Of a DNA stretch of 64,000 nucleotides, positions 1-8,874 are shown one piece after another. This DNA comes from Fibrobacter sp. (GTDB taxonomy: Bacteria > Fibrobacterota > Fibrobacteria > Fibrobacterales > Fibrobacteraceae): assembly GCA_024399065.1 (NCBI GenBank), contig JAKSIB010000002.1, positions 62,001-126,000 on the forward strand. The letters are read 5' to 3'. The first letter of the stretch is position 1; every line of letters begins with the position of its first letter. Made by a program: the position numbers and the translations under genes. The notes under the pieces are model-generated. The model worked only from the letters and a program-made list of their open reading frames with translations, did no database searches and was not told where the DNA came from.

Positions 1-92
1 TCCGCGTTATTGCAACAGACTCCTTTGGCGATTCCGACACTCTGTCCTGGGTTCGCTTCACCATCACAAATTCACGGGAGGATTCCGAATGA
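1..92 (+). CDS. C-terminal end of an upstream secreted-protein gene (partial)
   Basis: An open frame entering from the left edge (codons in phase with base 3) runs to TGA at 90-92 and encodes about 29 residues ending ...FTITNSREDSE. The TGA overlaps the ATG of the next gene (ATGA), so the two are translationally coupled. The residues resemble the end of an Ig-like or FnIII-like domain (VIATDSFGDSDTLSW), like the extracellular domains of the two following lipoproteins. The function cannot be judged from this fragment. Confidence 0.6.
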   Translation, partial: RVIATDSFGDSDTLSWVRFTITNSREDSE

Positions 93-1396
93 CCCCAAAG
101 CGTCATGCCTCCCTGATTTTTGCGGTGCTAGCCCTTTTCCTTGCAGCCCTTTGCAGCTGTACCGATGCCGACGACGTTATCTTTAACGGCGACGACACTG
201 AATACATCAGCGTCCAGGCCTACATCACCCGCGTACTGGATTCCAGCGCCACCATGATGAAATCAGACACCATCACCCCTGGCGACTCCCTGATTTTCAT
301 GACCAACGTGTACCCGTCAAAATCCATCAGGAGCAAGGACTACTATTGGACCATTGACGACAAGGCTTTCGCAGGAGAATACAATTTTAGAAGACCGGTG
401 TACTCTCCGGGCCGACACCTGATAAAGTTCATCCTTGTGGACTTTTTCGGAGACACCCTTACCGACAGCATAAACCTCATTGTCGCATCCACTCCGAAGC
501 TAGATGACCAAGCCTTCATTCCCGCCAAGGGCATCCAGAACATAGCCTCCACAGACATTGTGAATTTTGCGTGGAACGCCTCCGATCCTGACGGCATGTG
601 GGATTTGTCCCATCATTTCATCCTGAAAGAAGCTGAAGGGTTTTACGAGAAGCCGAAGGTCCTTGTGGACACCATCCTGAAGGAAGCCTACTTCACCTAC
701 CGCAAGGGATTCTCCCCATTGACCCATTATGAATGGTCCGTTTCCGTTGAAAACAATATCGGTCAAAAGTCTGAAGAAACAATCCACGGAACATTGAATA
801 CCCAGGGCGTTCCAGGCGAAAACGCCATCTACGGATTCGTCACCCATACATCATCAAACAAGGCCTTGCCAATCCATTTGGAACTCAGGAACGACTTCGA
901 CGAAGTTGTCTATAGAGCAGACGACTATAACATGGAGAAGGGTGCTTTTGTTGTGAAGCCCATTGCAGACGGCGACTACAAGATAACAGCATCTATCGAT
1001 GGATACACAGACTTCACCCCCGCCACACAAGAAATATCCATTCGGGGAAACCAGGTCTTGACCTTAAAAACCATGACCCTGCAAGACAACTACCCACCGC
1101 AAATACTGGCATTCAGCGGCAAGGATACCATTCCTTGCACAGCCCCCCTGAAGTTCGGCATATGGGATAAAGGCGGAGACATTTTGAGCAACCGCATCAA
1201 AATCGCTTACGAGTCCACAAGCATATCTAATTTCACTTTCAAGAATGACACGCTGACCGCCGTTATTCCCGAAATCAAGACAAACTGGACCACCAAAACT
1301 CTTTCCGTCACAGCCTACGACCAAAGCGGAAACAAAAAGCAAAAGACTCTTTATATAGCACCATGCACCACCCTTGCGGAGGCGTACAGTGAATAA
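89..1396 (+). CDS. Surface lipoprotein with FnIII-like and carboxypeptidase-regulatory-like domains
   Basis: A 435-residue protein with a signal peptide ending in lipobox L-C-S-C (lipidated Cys24). Residues about 40-130 look like an Ig-type/PKD-like domain. Residues about 140-245 contain an FnIII-like strand pattern (FAWNASDPDG, YEWSVSVENN). Residues about 250-335 match a carboxypeptidase-regulatory-like fold (GENAIYGFVTHTSS ... GAFVVKPIADGDYKITAS). It is coupled to the preceding frame by ATGA and to the next gene by an 8-nt overlap, so it belongs to a secreted-protein operon. Surface exposure is inferred from the lipobox; the ligand is unknown. Confidence 0.75.
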   Translation: MTPKRHASLIFAVLALFLAALCSCTDADDVIFNGDDTEYISVQAYITRVLDSSATMMKSDTITPGDSLIFMTNVYPSKSIRSKDYYWTIDDKAFAGEYNFRRPVYSPGRHLIKFILVDFFGDTLTDSINLIVASTPKLDDQAFIPAKGIQNIASTDIVNFAWNASDPDGMWDLSHHFILKEAEGFYEKPKVLVDTILKEAYFTYRKGFSPLTHYEWSVSVENNIGQKSEETIHGTLNTQGVPGENAIYGFVTHTSSNKALPIHLELRNDFDEVVYRADDYNMEKGAFVVKPIADGDYKITASIDGYTDFTPATQEISIRGNQVLTLKTMTLQDNYPPQILAFSGKDTIPCTAPLKFGIWDKGGDILSNRIKIAYESTSISNFTFKNDTLTAVIPEIKTNWTTKTLSVTAYDQSGNKKQKTLYIAPCTTLAEAYSE

Positions 1397-2750
1397 GATT
1401 TTTGCATACGCGCTTTTCCTCGCCAGTTTGTTCATCTGCATGGCGCTTTGTTCCTGCGGCGATAACCACCTCGCCTCAGAGGGGCCGCAAATGTACCCGT
1501 ATATCATTGTCACTCCAGACAAGTACAACGGCGCATTGGACGGTTTCGTTGCAAGCGAAAAAATCTACGCAGCACAGAACCAGACTGTAAAGCTGTACGC
1601 TGCCGCGGCCATCGGAAACAGTCATTTCTACGGCGACGACATCTTCCCCTATTTTAAGAACGTGCTCTGGGAAGTTGACGGAGAATTAATTTCTGCATCC
1701 GTACTTAAATACTCCCTAAAAGACGCTGGCCGTAAGAAGATTCATTTGACCGTGGTGGACTTCTGGAATGACACAACCCATAGGGAACTCGAATTCTTTG
1801 TCAATGCCCCCAACAAGATCAGCATAGACTTCCCCTATGACGGCTACAACCAGGTAGACCCGGAAAATACCCAGTCCCTGCCTCTGCAATGGACCATGGA
1901 GGGAATCGACGAATGGGAAAACGCAACATGCACCGTTTTTGCCTGTAGTGACAAAGATTCCCTGTGGGACCACCCCATCGCCATCGTCGACTGCTTCGAC
2001 GAAGTCAGCCTTCAAAACTCCCTTGTCGGCAACAAGCTTAGCCTGACCGCAGATTCCTCGTTTAGCTTTTACTGGGCGGTCAAAGCCGTCGTCACCAGTG
2101 AATTCCAGGATCCCACAACAGATTCCACCGAAATAGCCCGATTCTCCACAAGAATCTCCGGGGATAAATCCGTCATAAAAATCCCCTTCGTCTACGATGA
2201 TTATTACGACAGGGAAATCAACGAGACAAGTATTACCGTCGTATCATCCGCCGGCGACACGTTGGATTCCTTCATCAGCCAGAAAAAGGCAGACGTCGCA
2301 TCATTCTCCATAATTCCCCGATCCAATGTCAAAGTCTACATCCAGAGCATCAACCGTCGTGAATACATGCCCGAGGTTCTGTCCATTGATATTCCCCCCA
2401 ACACCGTTTACGTAACCGACACAGTCCATTTCGTAGACAAGATTCCGCCACAGATTGCACTCTATCGAAAATCCTTTGCAAAGCTCGGAAGCATCGGTTT
2501 TTACGTGTACGACGACGGATCAGGATTCGACTTCAACAATGCGGCAGTCACCATCGACAAGGACACCGTATCCTTCAACGCCGTGTCGCCCAACATGATT
2601 ATTCCTGTCGGTTGCCACCATGACCAGTGCTTGCTGCAAGTCTACGGGGAAGACTTCGCAGGAAACAAGCTGCCTGACGTCAGTTGGCTCATGATAATGA
2701 GAACCGATTCCGTCTATGTGTATGGGCCCTACCCCAACGAGGAGAAGTGA
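1389..2750 (+). CDS. Surface lipoprotein, paralogue-like neighbour
   Basis: The chosen start is GTG at 1389, with GGAGG six to seven bases upstream. It gives a 453-residue protein with a hydrophobic signal and lipobox L-C-S-C. The domain order resembles the preceding gene: an Ig-like segment (VDGELISASVLKYSLKDAG), an FnIII-like segment (LPLQWTMEGIDEW), a regulatory-like beta domain and a final Ig-like module. It overlaps the previous gene by 8 nt and is followed after 1 nt by the next. It is probably part of the same envelope complex; no enzymatic motif is visible. Confidence 0.7.
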   Translation: MNKIFAYALFLASLFICMALCSCGDNHLASEGPQMYPYIIVTPDKYNGALDGFVASEKIYAAQNQTVKLYAAAAIGNSHFYGDDIFPYFKNVLWEVDGELISASVLKYSLKDAGRKKIHLTVVDFWNDTTHRELEFFVNAPNKISIDFPYDGYNQVDPENTQSLPLQWTMEGIDEWENATCTVFACSDKDSLWDHPIAIVDCFDEVSLQNSLVGNKLSLTADSSFSFYWAVKAVVTSEFQDPTTDSTEIARFSTRISGDKSVIKIPFVYDDYYDREINETSITVVSSAGDTLDSFISQKKADVASFSIIPRSNVKVYIQSINRREYMPEVLSIDIPPNTVYVTDTVHFVDKIPPQIALYRKSFAKLGSIGFYVYDDGSGFDFNNAAVTIDKDTVSFNAVSPNMIIPVGCHHDQCLLQVYGEDFAGNKLPDVSWLMIMRTDSVYVYGPYPNEEK

Positions 2751-2751
2751 T

Positions 2752-3396
2752 ATGAAGAAAATCATTTTCATCCTCATGTTCATCGCAGGCTTTATCCAGG
2801 CCCAGGAAATACAGGAAAATGTCCCTCAAAGATATCTCCATGTTTCCACCATTCCTGGAAATGCGGACATCTACATAAACCAGCTGCACCCAAACCACAA
2901 GAAGAATCCCCAGGCCTCGTCGCCGGTGTTCATTCCCGTCACCAGCGAAAACTCCCAGGACAACGAAATTCTGATTTCACTGTTCAAGCCTGAGTTTGCA
3001 GATACGACCATCCGGGTAAAGCTTTCCGCCAAGGATACTTCCTTCCTCATCGTGTCCCTACGTCCGAACTATGATAAGGCACTGCAGGAGGAACAGGAAA
3101 AAATCCTGAAAAAACGCTACAACAGTAATTTCGGTAAAAAGATGATGATCGGCTCAGCAGCCCCCTTTGTTGTAGGCGCCATTTCCGGCATCATCGCAAG
3201 TAACCAGTTAGACAAGGCCAACGAAGCCAAGAAAAAAATTGAAAATTCGCCCCTGGCGGACAAGGCAACCCTGGCCAAGCACCAATCCGACTTTAAACAA
3301 CACCGCGATAACGCCGATATCGGGAAAACGATTCTAAATGTTGGAGTTAGCCTCGGGGCATCACTTCTTGCCGTGGGCATCATCCTACAATTCTAG
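2752..3396 (+). CDS. PEGA-like membrane protein, short paralogue
   Basis: ATG 2752 follows GAGGAG and gives 214 residues with a signal peptide (MKKIIFILMFIAGFIQA). Residues about 25-100 form a PEGA-like beta domain (LHVSTIPGNADIYINQ). Two hydrophobic segments near residues 135-155 and 195-212 flank a charged helical stretch. The C-terminal half has the same layout as that of the next gene (KKMMIGSAAP.., SLGASLLAVGIIL), so the two appear to be diverged paralogues. Envelope location is inferred; the function is unknown. Confidence 0.65.
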   Translation: MKKIIFILMFIAGFIQAQEIQENVPQRYLHVSTIPGNADIYINQLHPNHKKNPQASSPVFIPVTSENSQDNEILISLFKPEFADTTIRVKLSAKDTSFLIVSLRPNYDKALQEEQEKILKKRYNSNFGKKMMIGSAAPFVVGAISGIIASNQLDKANEAKKKIENSPLADKATLAKHQSDFKQHRDNADIGKTILNVGVSLGASLLAVGIILQF

Positions 3397-3403
3397 GTTG
3401 CGT

Positions 3404-4978
3404 ATGAAAAAGTTTTTACTGGCAATAATCCTTCTTGCTTTTGCAGCCCACGCCGAAGACCTCCAAGGTGTCCGAGCAAATATTGAATTGGTTACGGGAG
3501 CAAAGCAAACCGCACAATTCCTCGGCATCCAGCAGGATACCGTGAGCCTTGGCGGAATGATCAAGGGCAATTTCACCGTCATCAAGATTGCCAAGAATCG
3601 CTTCAAGAGCATCGTTGACGAAAACGGCAAGGACTTGCTAAACGAAGTCAAGGCAAGCACCGACTCCACCGTCGCAGCCGTGGATTCCGCAGCAACTGAC
3701 TCCTCTGCCATTGATTCCGCAGCTGTTGAAACCGCAGCCGAAAGCAGCGCCGCCGTTTCTCCCGCAGAAACTTTCCTTAACACCGTCGACGGCAAGCACG
3801 TCATTGTCGCATTGGAACGCCGTTCCATCGATTCTGTTCTCGCAAGCCAACTGAACGTCCTTATTGCACGCATGCTCCAGGAATCCGGAATACCCGTAGT
3901 TTCCGCAAACCGAACAGACTTCGGATTCTGTAGAGAATCAGCCTGCATCAAGGATTCCCTGGTCCACTATGGGGCTGCCTCCGTTTACATGGGAAGCATC
4001 ATTGCCGCCAAAAGCACCGACTCCGTGACCATCCAGATGGTGCATCACAATCTCGCAGATTCTTCCCAGAAGGACGTGAAAACCGTCCAAATGAATTTGT
4101 CTACAATGACCGCCCTCAGCGACGCCATGTCCAACGACAAACTGAAAAACTTCACGTTGCAGCTCCAAGGAAAGGAACTTCCCAAGCCTAAGCAAAACAG
4201 AAGCTACATCCACGTCGAAACAGACCCGGAAGGCGTAACTCTCGCAACCGCGACCCAGGGAGAAATTTGCAGATCCCCCTGCACCTTCGCCACCCAGGAT
4301 TCCGGCAAGGTCGCCCTTTACGCCTACTGGAATGTGGACAAGCAATTGTGGGGTGCAAGACAAGTTATCGTTCCCATTCCCTTCGATACAACAAAGATTT
4401 CCCTCAAGCTCAAGCAGACCCGCCCCGAGCTTAGAATCATGACGACCCCCAGCAAGGCCGAAATCTACGCCGGCTCCGATTCCATTTCTGTCAAGTCCAA
4501 GGCCATCGGCAAGACCCCGAACAAGTTCCCCATTTACGAACCGGGAACCATCACCGTCAAGCTCCGTAAGGAAGGCTACCGCGACACCACCATCACCACC
4601 TTTGTTCCGCCCACCGACCTTACAGACATCAACGTAGAACTTCAGCCTATCACCGACATCGAAGAACTCCGCGCACAGGAAGCCTGGACCAAGAAAAACA
4701 AGGTCCGTAAAATCGGCCTCACCCTCCTGGGATCTTCCCTCGCCCCTATCATTGTTGGCGGCCTGTTCACTTACCTCGCAAGCGAGAATTACGACAAGGC
4801 CGACAAGCTCAAGCAGGAATTGAGTCGCCCGGCCACAGCAGGCGGGGAACACTACCTGCAGAAAATCCAGGAAAACCACGACTTGGTAAATAAGGGAAAA
4901 CGCCAAATGGCCATCGGCGGATCCTTGCTTGGAGCTGGTCTTGTAATTTTAGGTGTCGGTATTACACTGACCTTCTAA
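3404..4978 (+). CDS. PEGA-domain secreted protein, long paralogue
   Basis: ATG 3404 gives 524 residues with a signal peptide ending at AHA. An Ala/Ser/Asp-rich linker (residues about 85-125) precedes a TolB- or CsgG-like alpha/beta domain (DGKHVIVALERRS ... SVYMGSII). Two PEGA-like repeats follow (IHVETDPEGVTLATA and LRIMTTPSKAEIYAG, the latter with KLRKEGYRDTTI). A coiled segment between two hydrophobic helices closes the protein, as in the upstream gene. PEGA domains are usually surface or peptidoglycan-associated modules; the role here is inferred from location only. Confidence 0.7.
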   Translation: MKKFLLAIILLAFAAHAEDLQGVRANIELVTGAKQTAQFLGIQQDTVSLGGMIKGNFTVIKIAKNRFKSIVDENGKDLLNEVKASTDSTVAAVDSAATDSSAIDSAAVETAAESSAAVSPAETFLNTVDGKHVIVALERRSIDSVLASQLNVLIARMLQESGIPVVSANRTDFGFCRESACIKDSLVHYGAASVYMGSIIAAKSTDSVTIQMVHHNLADSSQKDVKTVQMNLSTMTALSDAMSNDKLKNFTLQLQGKELPKPKQNRSYIHVETDPEGVTLATATQGEICRSPCTFATQDSGKVALYAYWNVDKQLWGARQVIVPIPFDTTKISLKLKQTRPELRIMTTPSKAEIYAGSDSISVKSKAIGKTPNKFPIYEPGTITVKLRKEGYRDTTITTFVPPTDLTDINVELQPITDIEELRAQEAWTKKNKVRKIGLTLLGSSLAPIIVGGLFTYLASENYDKADKLKQELSRPATAGGEHYLQKIQENHDLVNKGKRQMAIGGSLLGAGLVILGVGITLTF

Positions 4979-5009
4979 AATGGAAGCAAAAAAGGCCCCA
5001 AAACAGCAC

Positions 5010-5055
5010 TTATAAAGAAATTGTAAATTACACTTTCCTAAAAGAAAACCTAAAT
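5010..5055 (+). promoter_or_regulatory. Probable promoter of the barrel/TPR-like gene
   Basis: TTG-type -35 sequence and TAAATTTA at about 5050 lie only about 10 nt before the ATG at 5064. This matches the TAnnTTT -10 form seen elsewhere in the window and implies a very short leader. Confidence 0.35.
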
Positions 5056-5063
5056 TTACACTG

Positions 5064-6686
5064 ATGCGTAGACTATTACTTACATTGTCTCTTTTAGCTG
5101 CCGCTGCAACTACCCAGGCCGCCGACTACGAACGTTCGAATTGGCGCCAGCAGTTGTACCTTCAGGCAGAACCTGCTTTTTTGAATTTCAAGGGTGACAA
5201 CGAACTCTTGGACAAGGGCATCAACGCCGATGTCTTGACCGTTCCCCTGTCTGTCGGTTACCTTTGGTCTCCTCTGATTACGCCGGCATGGAAGGCTGAC
5301 ATTCCGTTCACCATCTGGTTGGGCTTGGAAGTCAATTCCATCCAGTTCGGCACAATCGAAGACAAACCGCAGTACACCATCCCGAACTGCAAGGCTAGCG
5401 ACTGCAGCCCCCGTGACGACGAAGAACTTTCGTTCATGACTTACGCTCCGTCCGTGGTGGCTGGTTTCTCCGTGAACCTGGTCGGTGGTTTGGACTTTAG
5501 AGCCCTGGGTGGTTTCGGTTTCCACTTTTTCTCCTTCTATGACGATTACAGTGGCAACATCGAACAGTACACCGATTTTCTCTACACCGCTTTCGCATCT
5601 GGCGCTTTGGAATATCGCATCACCGAAGTGTTCCAGGACGTGGACCTCAAGATTGGTTTGAACGTACGCAAGGAATTCCTGGCCTACGAAAACATCAAGG
5701 CACGCAATGTGGACGGCAACAAGAGCAGTCCGTCCCCCTATTCCGGTTTGACCTTCGACAAGGTTGAATACAAGTGGCCTGTACGCGTCGGCCTCGAAGT
5801 ATCCCTTGACTTTGGCCGTGAAAGCCGCCGTGACCGCAAGATGCGTTTCAAGCTCCATGACCGCGATGGCGTGCTCCGTGAAAACAGCGAAGTCAAGGAC
5901 ACCTTGTCCGACTGGGACTGCATGGCTATCGAACGCGACTACCGCTTCTACCTCGATGAAGACGGCAACCTGCCCGACATGAGCGAAGCCTTCACCCGCA
6001 CCCAGTTCGCCGACGTTCTTGAAAGCTACCTGGCATTCTGCCACCCGGCAGACTTGGCCACCAAGGAACAGCTCTACGCAACCTTGGATAGCGGTAAGGT
6101 TGAATTGAAGGAATACCAGGTCCGCCAGGAAGATTCTCGTTTCGACCAGGTCATGGCATCCAACGATCCGGAAATGCTCGAAATGTTCCTCCAGTACTAT
6201 CCGGATTCTCCGCGTCGTGCTGAAGTTGAGAACAAACTAAAGTCCCTCGGCGAATACGACAAGTTCCGCGCCATCCAGGCACAGAACACCTTCAAGGCCT
6301 ACCTCTCCTACCTGAACGACAATCCCAACGGTGCATTCCGTGACGAAGCCGAAACAGGCATCTTTGAACTGGTCAAGGCCGGCAACCGCACCAAGGACTA
6401 CGAAATCTACCTGAAGCGCTTCCCCAACGGTAAGTATGTTGACGAAGCTCGCGCAGCTCTCAACGCTTCTAAGCAGGAAACTTCCATCATCGAATACCAG
6501 ACCGGTGAAACCTATAACACCGACCCGGAACCGGAACAGCCCGCCTACGAAGAGCCCGCTGAAGAACCGGAAGAAGAGGAAGTAGAAGAACCTGCTCCGA
6601 AGAAGAAAGGCAAGAAGGCTGCTAAGAAACCCGCCAAGAAGGCAAAGAAAGCAGCAAAGAAGCCTGCCAAGAAGAAAAAGAAATAA
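5064..6686 (+). CDS. Outer-membrane/periplasmic protein with repeat domain and Lys-rich tail
   Basis: A 540-residue protein with a signal peptide (cleaved after TQAA). Residues about 20-270 have alternating aromatic/hydrophobic strands typical of a barrel or porin-like N-terminus. Residues about 330-480 carry YbgF/TPR-like repeats (FLQYYPDSPRRAEVENKL, YLKRFPNGKYVDEARAAL). The C-terminus is acidic (EPAEEPEEEEVEEP) and then polybasic (KKAAKKPAKKAKK). The tail could contact peptidoglycan, DNA or acidic polymer; which one is not visible. A terminator follows directly. Confidence 0.65.
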   Translation: MRRLLLTLSLLAAAATTQAADYERSNWRQQLYLQAEPAFLNFKGDNELLDKGINADVLTVPLSVGYLWSPLITPAWKADIPFTIWLGLEVNSIQFGTIEDKPQYTIPNCKASDCSPRDDEELSFMTYAPSVVAGFSVNLVGGLDFRALGGFGFHFFSFYDDYSGNIEQYTDFLYTAFASGALEYRITEVFQDVDLKIGLNVRKEFLAYENIKARNVDGNKSSPSPYSGLTFDKVEYKWPVRVGLEVSLDFGRESRRDRKMRFKLHDRDGVLRENSEVKDTLSDWDCMAIERDYRFYLDEDGNLPDMSEAFTRTQFADVLESYLAFCHPADLATKEQLYATLDSGKVELKEYQVRQEDSRFDQVMASNDPEMLEMFLQYYPDSPRRAEVENKLKSLGEYDKFRAIQAQNTFKAYLSYLNDNPNGAFRDEAETGIFELVKAGNRTKDYEIYLKRFPNGKYVDEARAALNASKQETSIIEYQTGETYNTDPEPEQPAYEEPAEEPEEEEVEEPAPKKKGKKAAKKPAKKAKKAAKKPAKKKKK

Positions 6687-6720
6687 GCCTTGGCAATAAG
6701 CCTTTGGCAAAAGCAAATTG

Positions 6721-6749
6721 AAAGTGCAGCCGACCTCGGTTGCACTTTT
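6721..6749 (+). terminator. Rho-independent terminator
   Basis: The stem AAGTGCA(G)CC / GG(T)TGCACTT is followed by a T-run. It closes the 5064-6686 gene. The -10-like TATATTTG of the next gene starts just behind it. Confidence 0.75.
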
Positions 6750-6765
6750 CTATATTTGGCCCATC

Positions 6766-7392
6766 ATGATTTACGACCTTATTATCGACTGGTACAACGC
6801 CCACCTGAACTACGGCACCGTAGCCCTCCTCATGACGGTGGAAAGTTCCTTCATTCCTTTCCCGTCTGAACTGGTGGTGCCTCCCGCCGCCTACAAGGCC
6901 TTGCAGCCAGATTCCGGCCTGAACATCGCCCTGCTGGTTGTGGCCGCCACCATCGGCGCCTTGCTGGGAGCATTCATCAACTACTACCTGGCAAAGTTCC
7001 TGGGCCGCCCCATCATCTATAAGTTCGCAGACAGCCGCGTAGGCCACTTCTTCCTGCTGGATGGCGAAAAGGTGGCCAAGGCAGAACAGTTCTTCCGCGA
7101 CCACGGCGCCATCTCCACCTTGGTGGGTCGATTCATCCCCGTGATCCGTCAGCTGATTTCCATTCCCGCAGGCATCGCCGGCATGAAGCTTTTGCCCTTC
7201 ACCGTGTTCACCGCCATCGGCGCCATCACATGGAACATCATCCTCGCAGTTCTCGGCTACGTCGCCCACGGCCAGCAGGACATCATCCAGCAATACAGCC
7301 ACGAACTTTCCCTGGGTCTCGTTGTACTTGGCGTGCTGTTCGTCGGTTACATGGTCTGGAGCGCCCTGAAGCCCAAGAAAAAGAAGGACTAA
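6766..7392 (+). CDS. DedA family membrane protein
   Basis: A 208-residue polytopic protein. The family signature appears as ESSFIPFPSELVVPPAAY near residues 25-42, followed by G-x-L-x-G-x-x-I-N-Y-Y-L and the conserved FRDHGAISTLVGRFIPVIRQ segment with the essential Arg residues. DedA proteins are inner-membrane, probably lipid-translocating (undecaprenyl phosphate or phosphatidylethanolamine flippases in studied members). The ATG at 6766 lies 7 nt after TATATTTG, so the transcript is nearly leaderless. It stands alone between terminators. Confidence 0.9.
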   Translation: MIYDLIIDWYNAHLNYGTVALLMTVESSFIPFPSELVVPPAAYKALQPDSGLNIALLVVAATIGALLGAFINYYLAKFLGRPIIYKFADSRVGHFFLLDGEKVAKAEQFFRDHGAISTLVGRFIPVIRQLISIPAGIAGMKLLPFTVFTAIGAITWNIILAVLGYVAHGQQDIIQQYSHELSLGLVVLGVLFVGYMVWSALKPKKKKD

Positions 7393-7401
7393 AACAGCAT
7401 G

Positions 7402-7437
7402 TCATTGCGAGCCCGAAAGGGCGTGGCAATCGAAGCT
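7402..7437. repeat. REP-like palindromic element
   Basis: GTCATTGCGAGC ... GGCAATCGAAGC inverted element downstream of dedA. The same family occurs inside the ATP-grasp gene at 22049-22080, and related GTCATCCC-type units occur at 26772, 28712 and 62799. Confidence 0.6.
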
Positions 7438-7461
7438 GGCTCAATCCGAGCTTTGAAAAAA

Positions 7462-7494
7462 AAAGACCTTGGCTAAAAACCAAGGTCTTTTTTA
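7462..7494. terminator. Bidirectional terminator between dedA and argD
   Basis: A-run, stem AGACCTTGG / CCAAGGTCT, T-run. It is symmetric, so it can serve both convergent genes. Confidence 0.8.
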
Positions 7495-7572
7495 AATGTC
7501 AGGTTGCGCGACTTGTTTCGTTGCAAGCAAGCCGCAGCAACTTACTTAGCGCGAGCCGCGGTTAGCCTGCTG

Positions 7573-8766
7573 CTACTTCGTAGCAGAGGCGAAAGCCTTG
7601 TCCAGCTTGGCGACAGCTTCGACGCATTCGGCTTCGCTGACATTCAGCGGAGGAAGCATACGGAGCACGTTGCCCTTAGCGGAAAGGACCATGAGCTTTT
7701 CTGCACGGGCGGCAGCAATCACATTGCCCACCGGCAGGGATTCGTCCAGAGCGAGGCCCACAATAAGGCCTGCACCGCGGATTTCCTTGATGGCGCTGTA
7801 CTTTGCCTTGAGATCAGCGAGGGCGGTGCGGAGCTGTGCGGAACGTTCCGCGACATTCTTCAGCAGGGCCGGTTCTGCAACCTGGTTCACCACAGCGAGA
7901 CCTGCAGCGCAAGCGATGGGGTTACCGCCGAAAGTGGTACCGTGGTCACCAGCCTTCAGTTCGTCAGCAATCTTCTGACGGAGAAGAACGGCACCCAGCG
8001 GGAGGCCGCCACCGATACCCTTGGCCAGGGAGACCAGGTCCGGATTCAAGCCGTACTTTTCAAAGCCGAGGAAGGTTCCGAGACGGCCGCAGCCTGCCTG
8101 GACTTCGTCGACAATCACCAGCACGCCGAATTCCTTCTGGAGGCTGTTGATGGTTTCCACCATTTCTGCAGACAAGGTCATGACGCCGCCTTCAGCAGCC
8201 AGGGATTCCAGCATGATGGCGCAGGTGTCCTTGTTGACTTCAGCCTTAAGTGCTGCGCAATCGTTCCAAGCCACATGCACGAAGTCGCCCGGCATGTTGC
8301 CGAAGCCCTGACGGAGCGCCGGCTGACCGGTTGCAGAAAGGGCTGCGAAAGTTCTGCCGTGGAAGCTGTTCACGAAGGTGATGATCTTCAGCCTGTTGGG
8401 TTCGCCCTTGCGGTCGAAGTACTTACGTGCAAACTTGATGCAGCCTTCGTTAGCTTCGGTACCGGAGTTGCAGAAGAATGCCTTGCCGAAGCCGGTGATT
8501 TCCAAAAGCTTCTTGCCCAGTTCCACCTGGGGCATATTCACGTAAAGGTTGGAAATGTGGTTGAAGCTATCCATCTGCTTCATCACTGCTTCCTTGATGG
8601 CCTTGTTCTGATGGCCAAGAGCGTTCACTGCAATACCTGCAACGAAGTCCAGATACTTGTCGCCCTTGGTGTCGATGAGGTAGGAACCTTCACCCTTTAC
8701 AATTTCAATGTCGGCCTTGCCATAGAGAGGAGCAATGACCTGCTTATCTTGTTCGAGAAAATTCAT
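7573..8766 (-). CDS. argD: Acetylornithine aminotransferase
   Basis: A 397-residue class-III PLP aminotransferase. Visible motifs are FFCNSGTEANE near residue 98, the PLP-contacting VDEVQ near 220 and the Schiff-base Lys249 in SLAKGIGGG. The closest functional type is N-acetylornithine transaminase (arginine biosynthesis, cytoplasm). The next gene upstream on the same strand is argB, supporting argD over the related GABA/ornithine transaminases. In E. coli-like organisms ArgD can double as succinyldiaminopimelate transaminase. Full length. Confidence 0.9.
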   Translation of the reverse strand: MNFLEQDKQVIAPLYGKADIEIVKGEGSYLIDTKGDKYLDFVAGIAVNALGHQNKAIKEAVMKQMDSFNHISNLYVNMPQVELGKKLLEITGFGKAFFCNSGTEANEGCIKFARKYFDRKGEPNRLKIITFVNSFHGRTFAALSATGQPALRQGFGNMPGDFVHVAWNDCAALKAEVNKDTCAIMLESLAAEGGVMTLSAEMVETINSLQKEFGVLVIVDEVQAGCGRLGTFLGFEKYGLNPDLVSLAKGIGGGLPLGAVLLRQKIADELKAGDHGTTFGGNPIACAAGLAVVNQVAEPALLKNVAERSAQLRTALADLKAKYSAIKEIRGAGLIVGLALDESLPVGNVIAAARAEKLMVLSAKGNVLRMLPPLNVSEAECVEAVAKLDKAFASATK

Positions 8767-8779
8767 TTTAAAATTCCTT

Positions 8780-8874
8780 TAGTGGTTAGTGATTGGTGGT
8801 TAGTGGTTAGTTTTATAATCGCGGCGCAGCCGCCTTATTTTCACTGATTACTAACCACTGTTTACTAATCACTT
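8780..8874. repeat. Inverted-repeat intergenic element between argB and argD
   Basis: Repeated TTAGTGGTTAGTGATT-type words on one side and their complements (CTAACCACTGTTTACTAATCACT) on the other bracket a small GC hairpin (GCGGCGCAGCCGCC). They could fold into one long stem in the argBD transcript. This is either a decayed palindromic repeat or an intercistronic stabiliser. Confidence 0.5.

Noticed and set aside
7504..8847. Plus-strand open frame over argD
   Set aside because: Antisense shadow; argD is complete and has all catalytic motifs.
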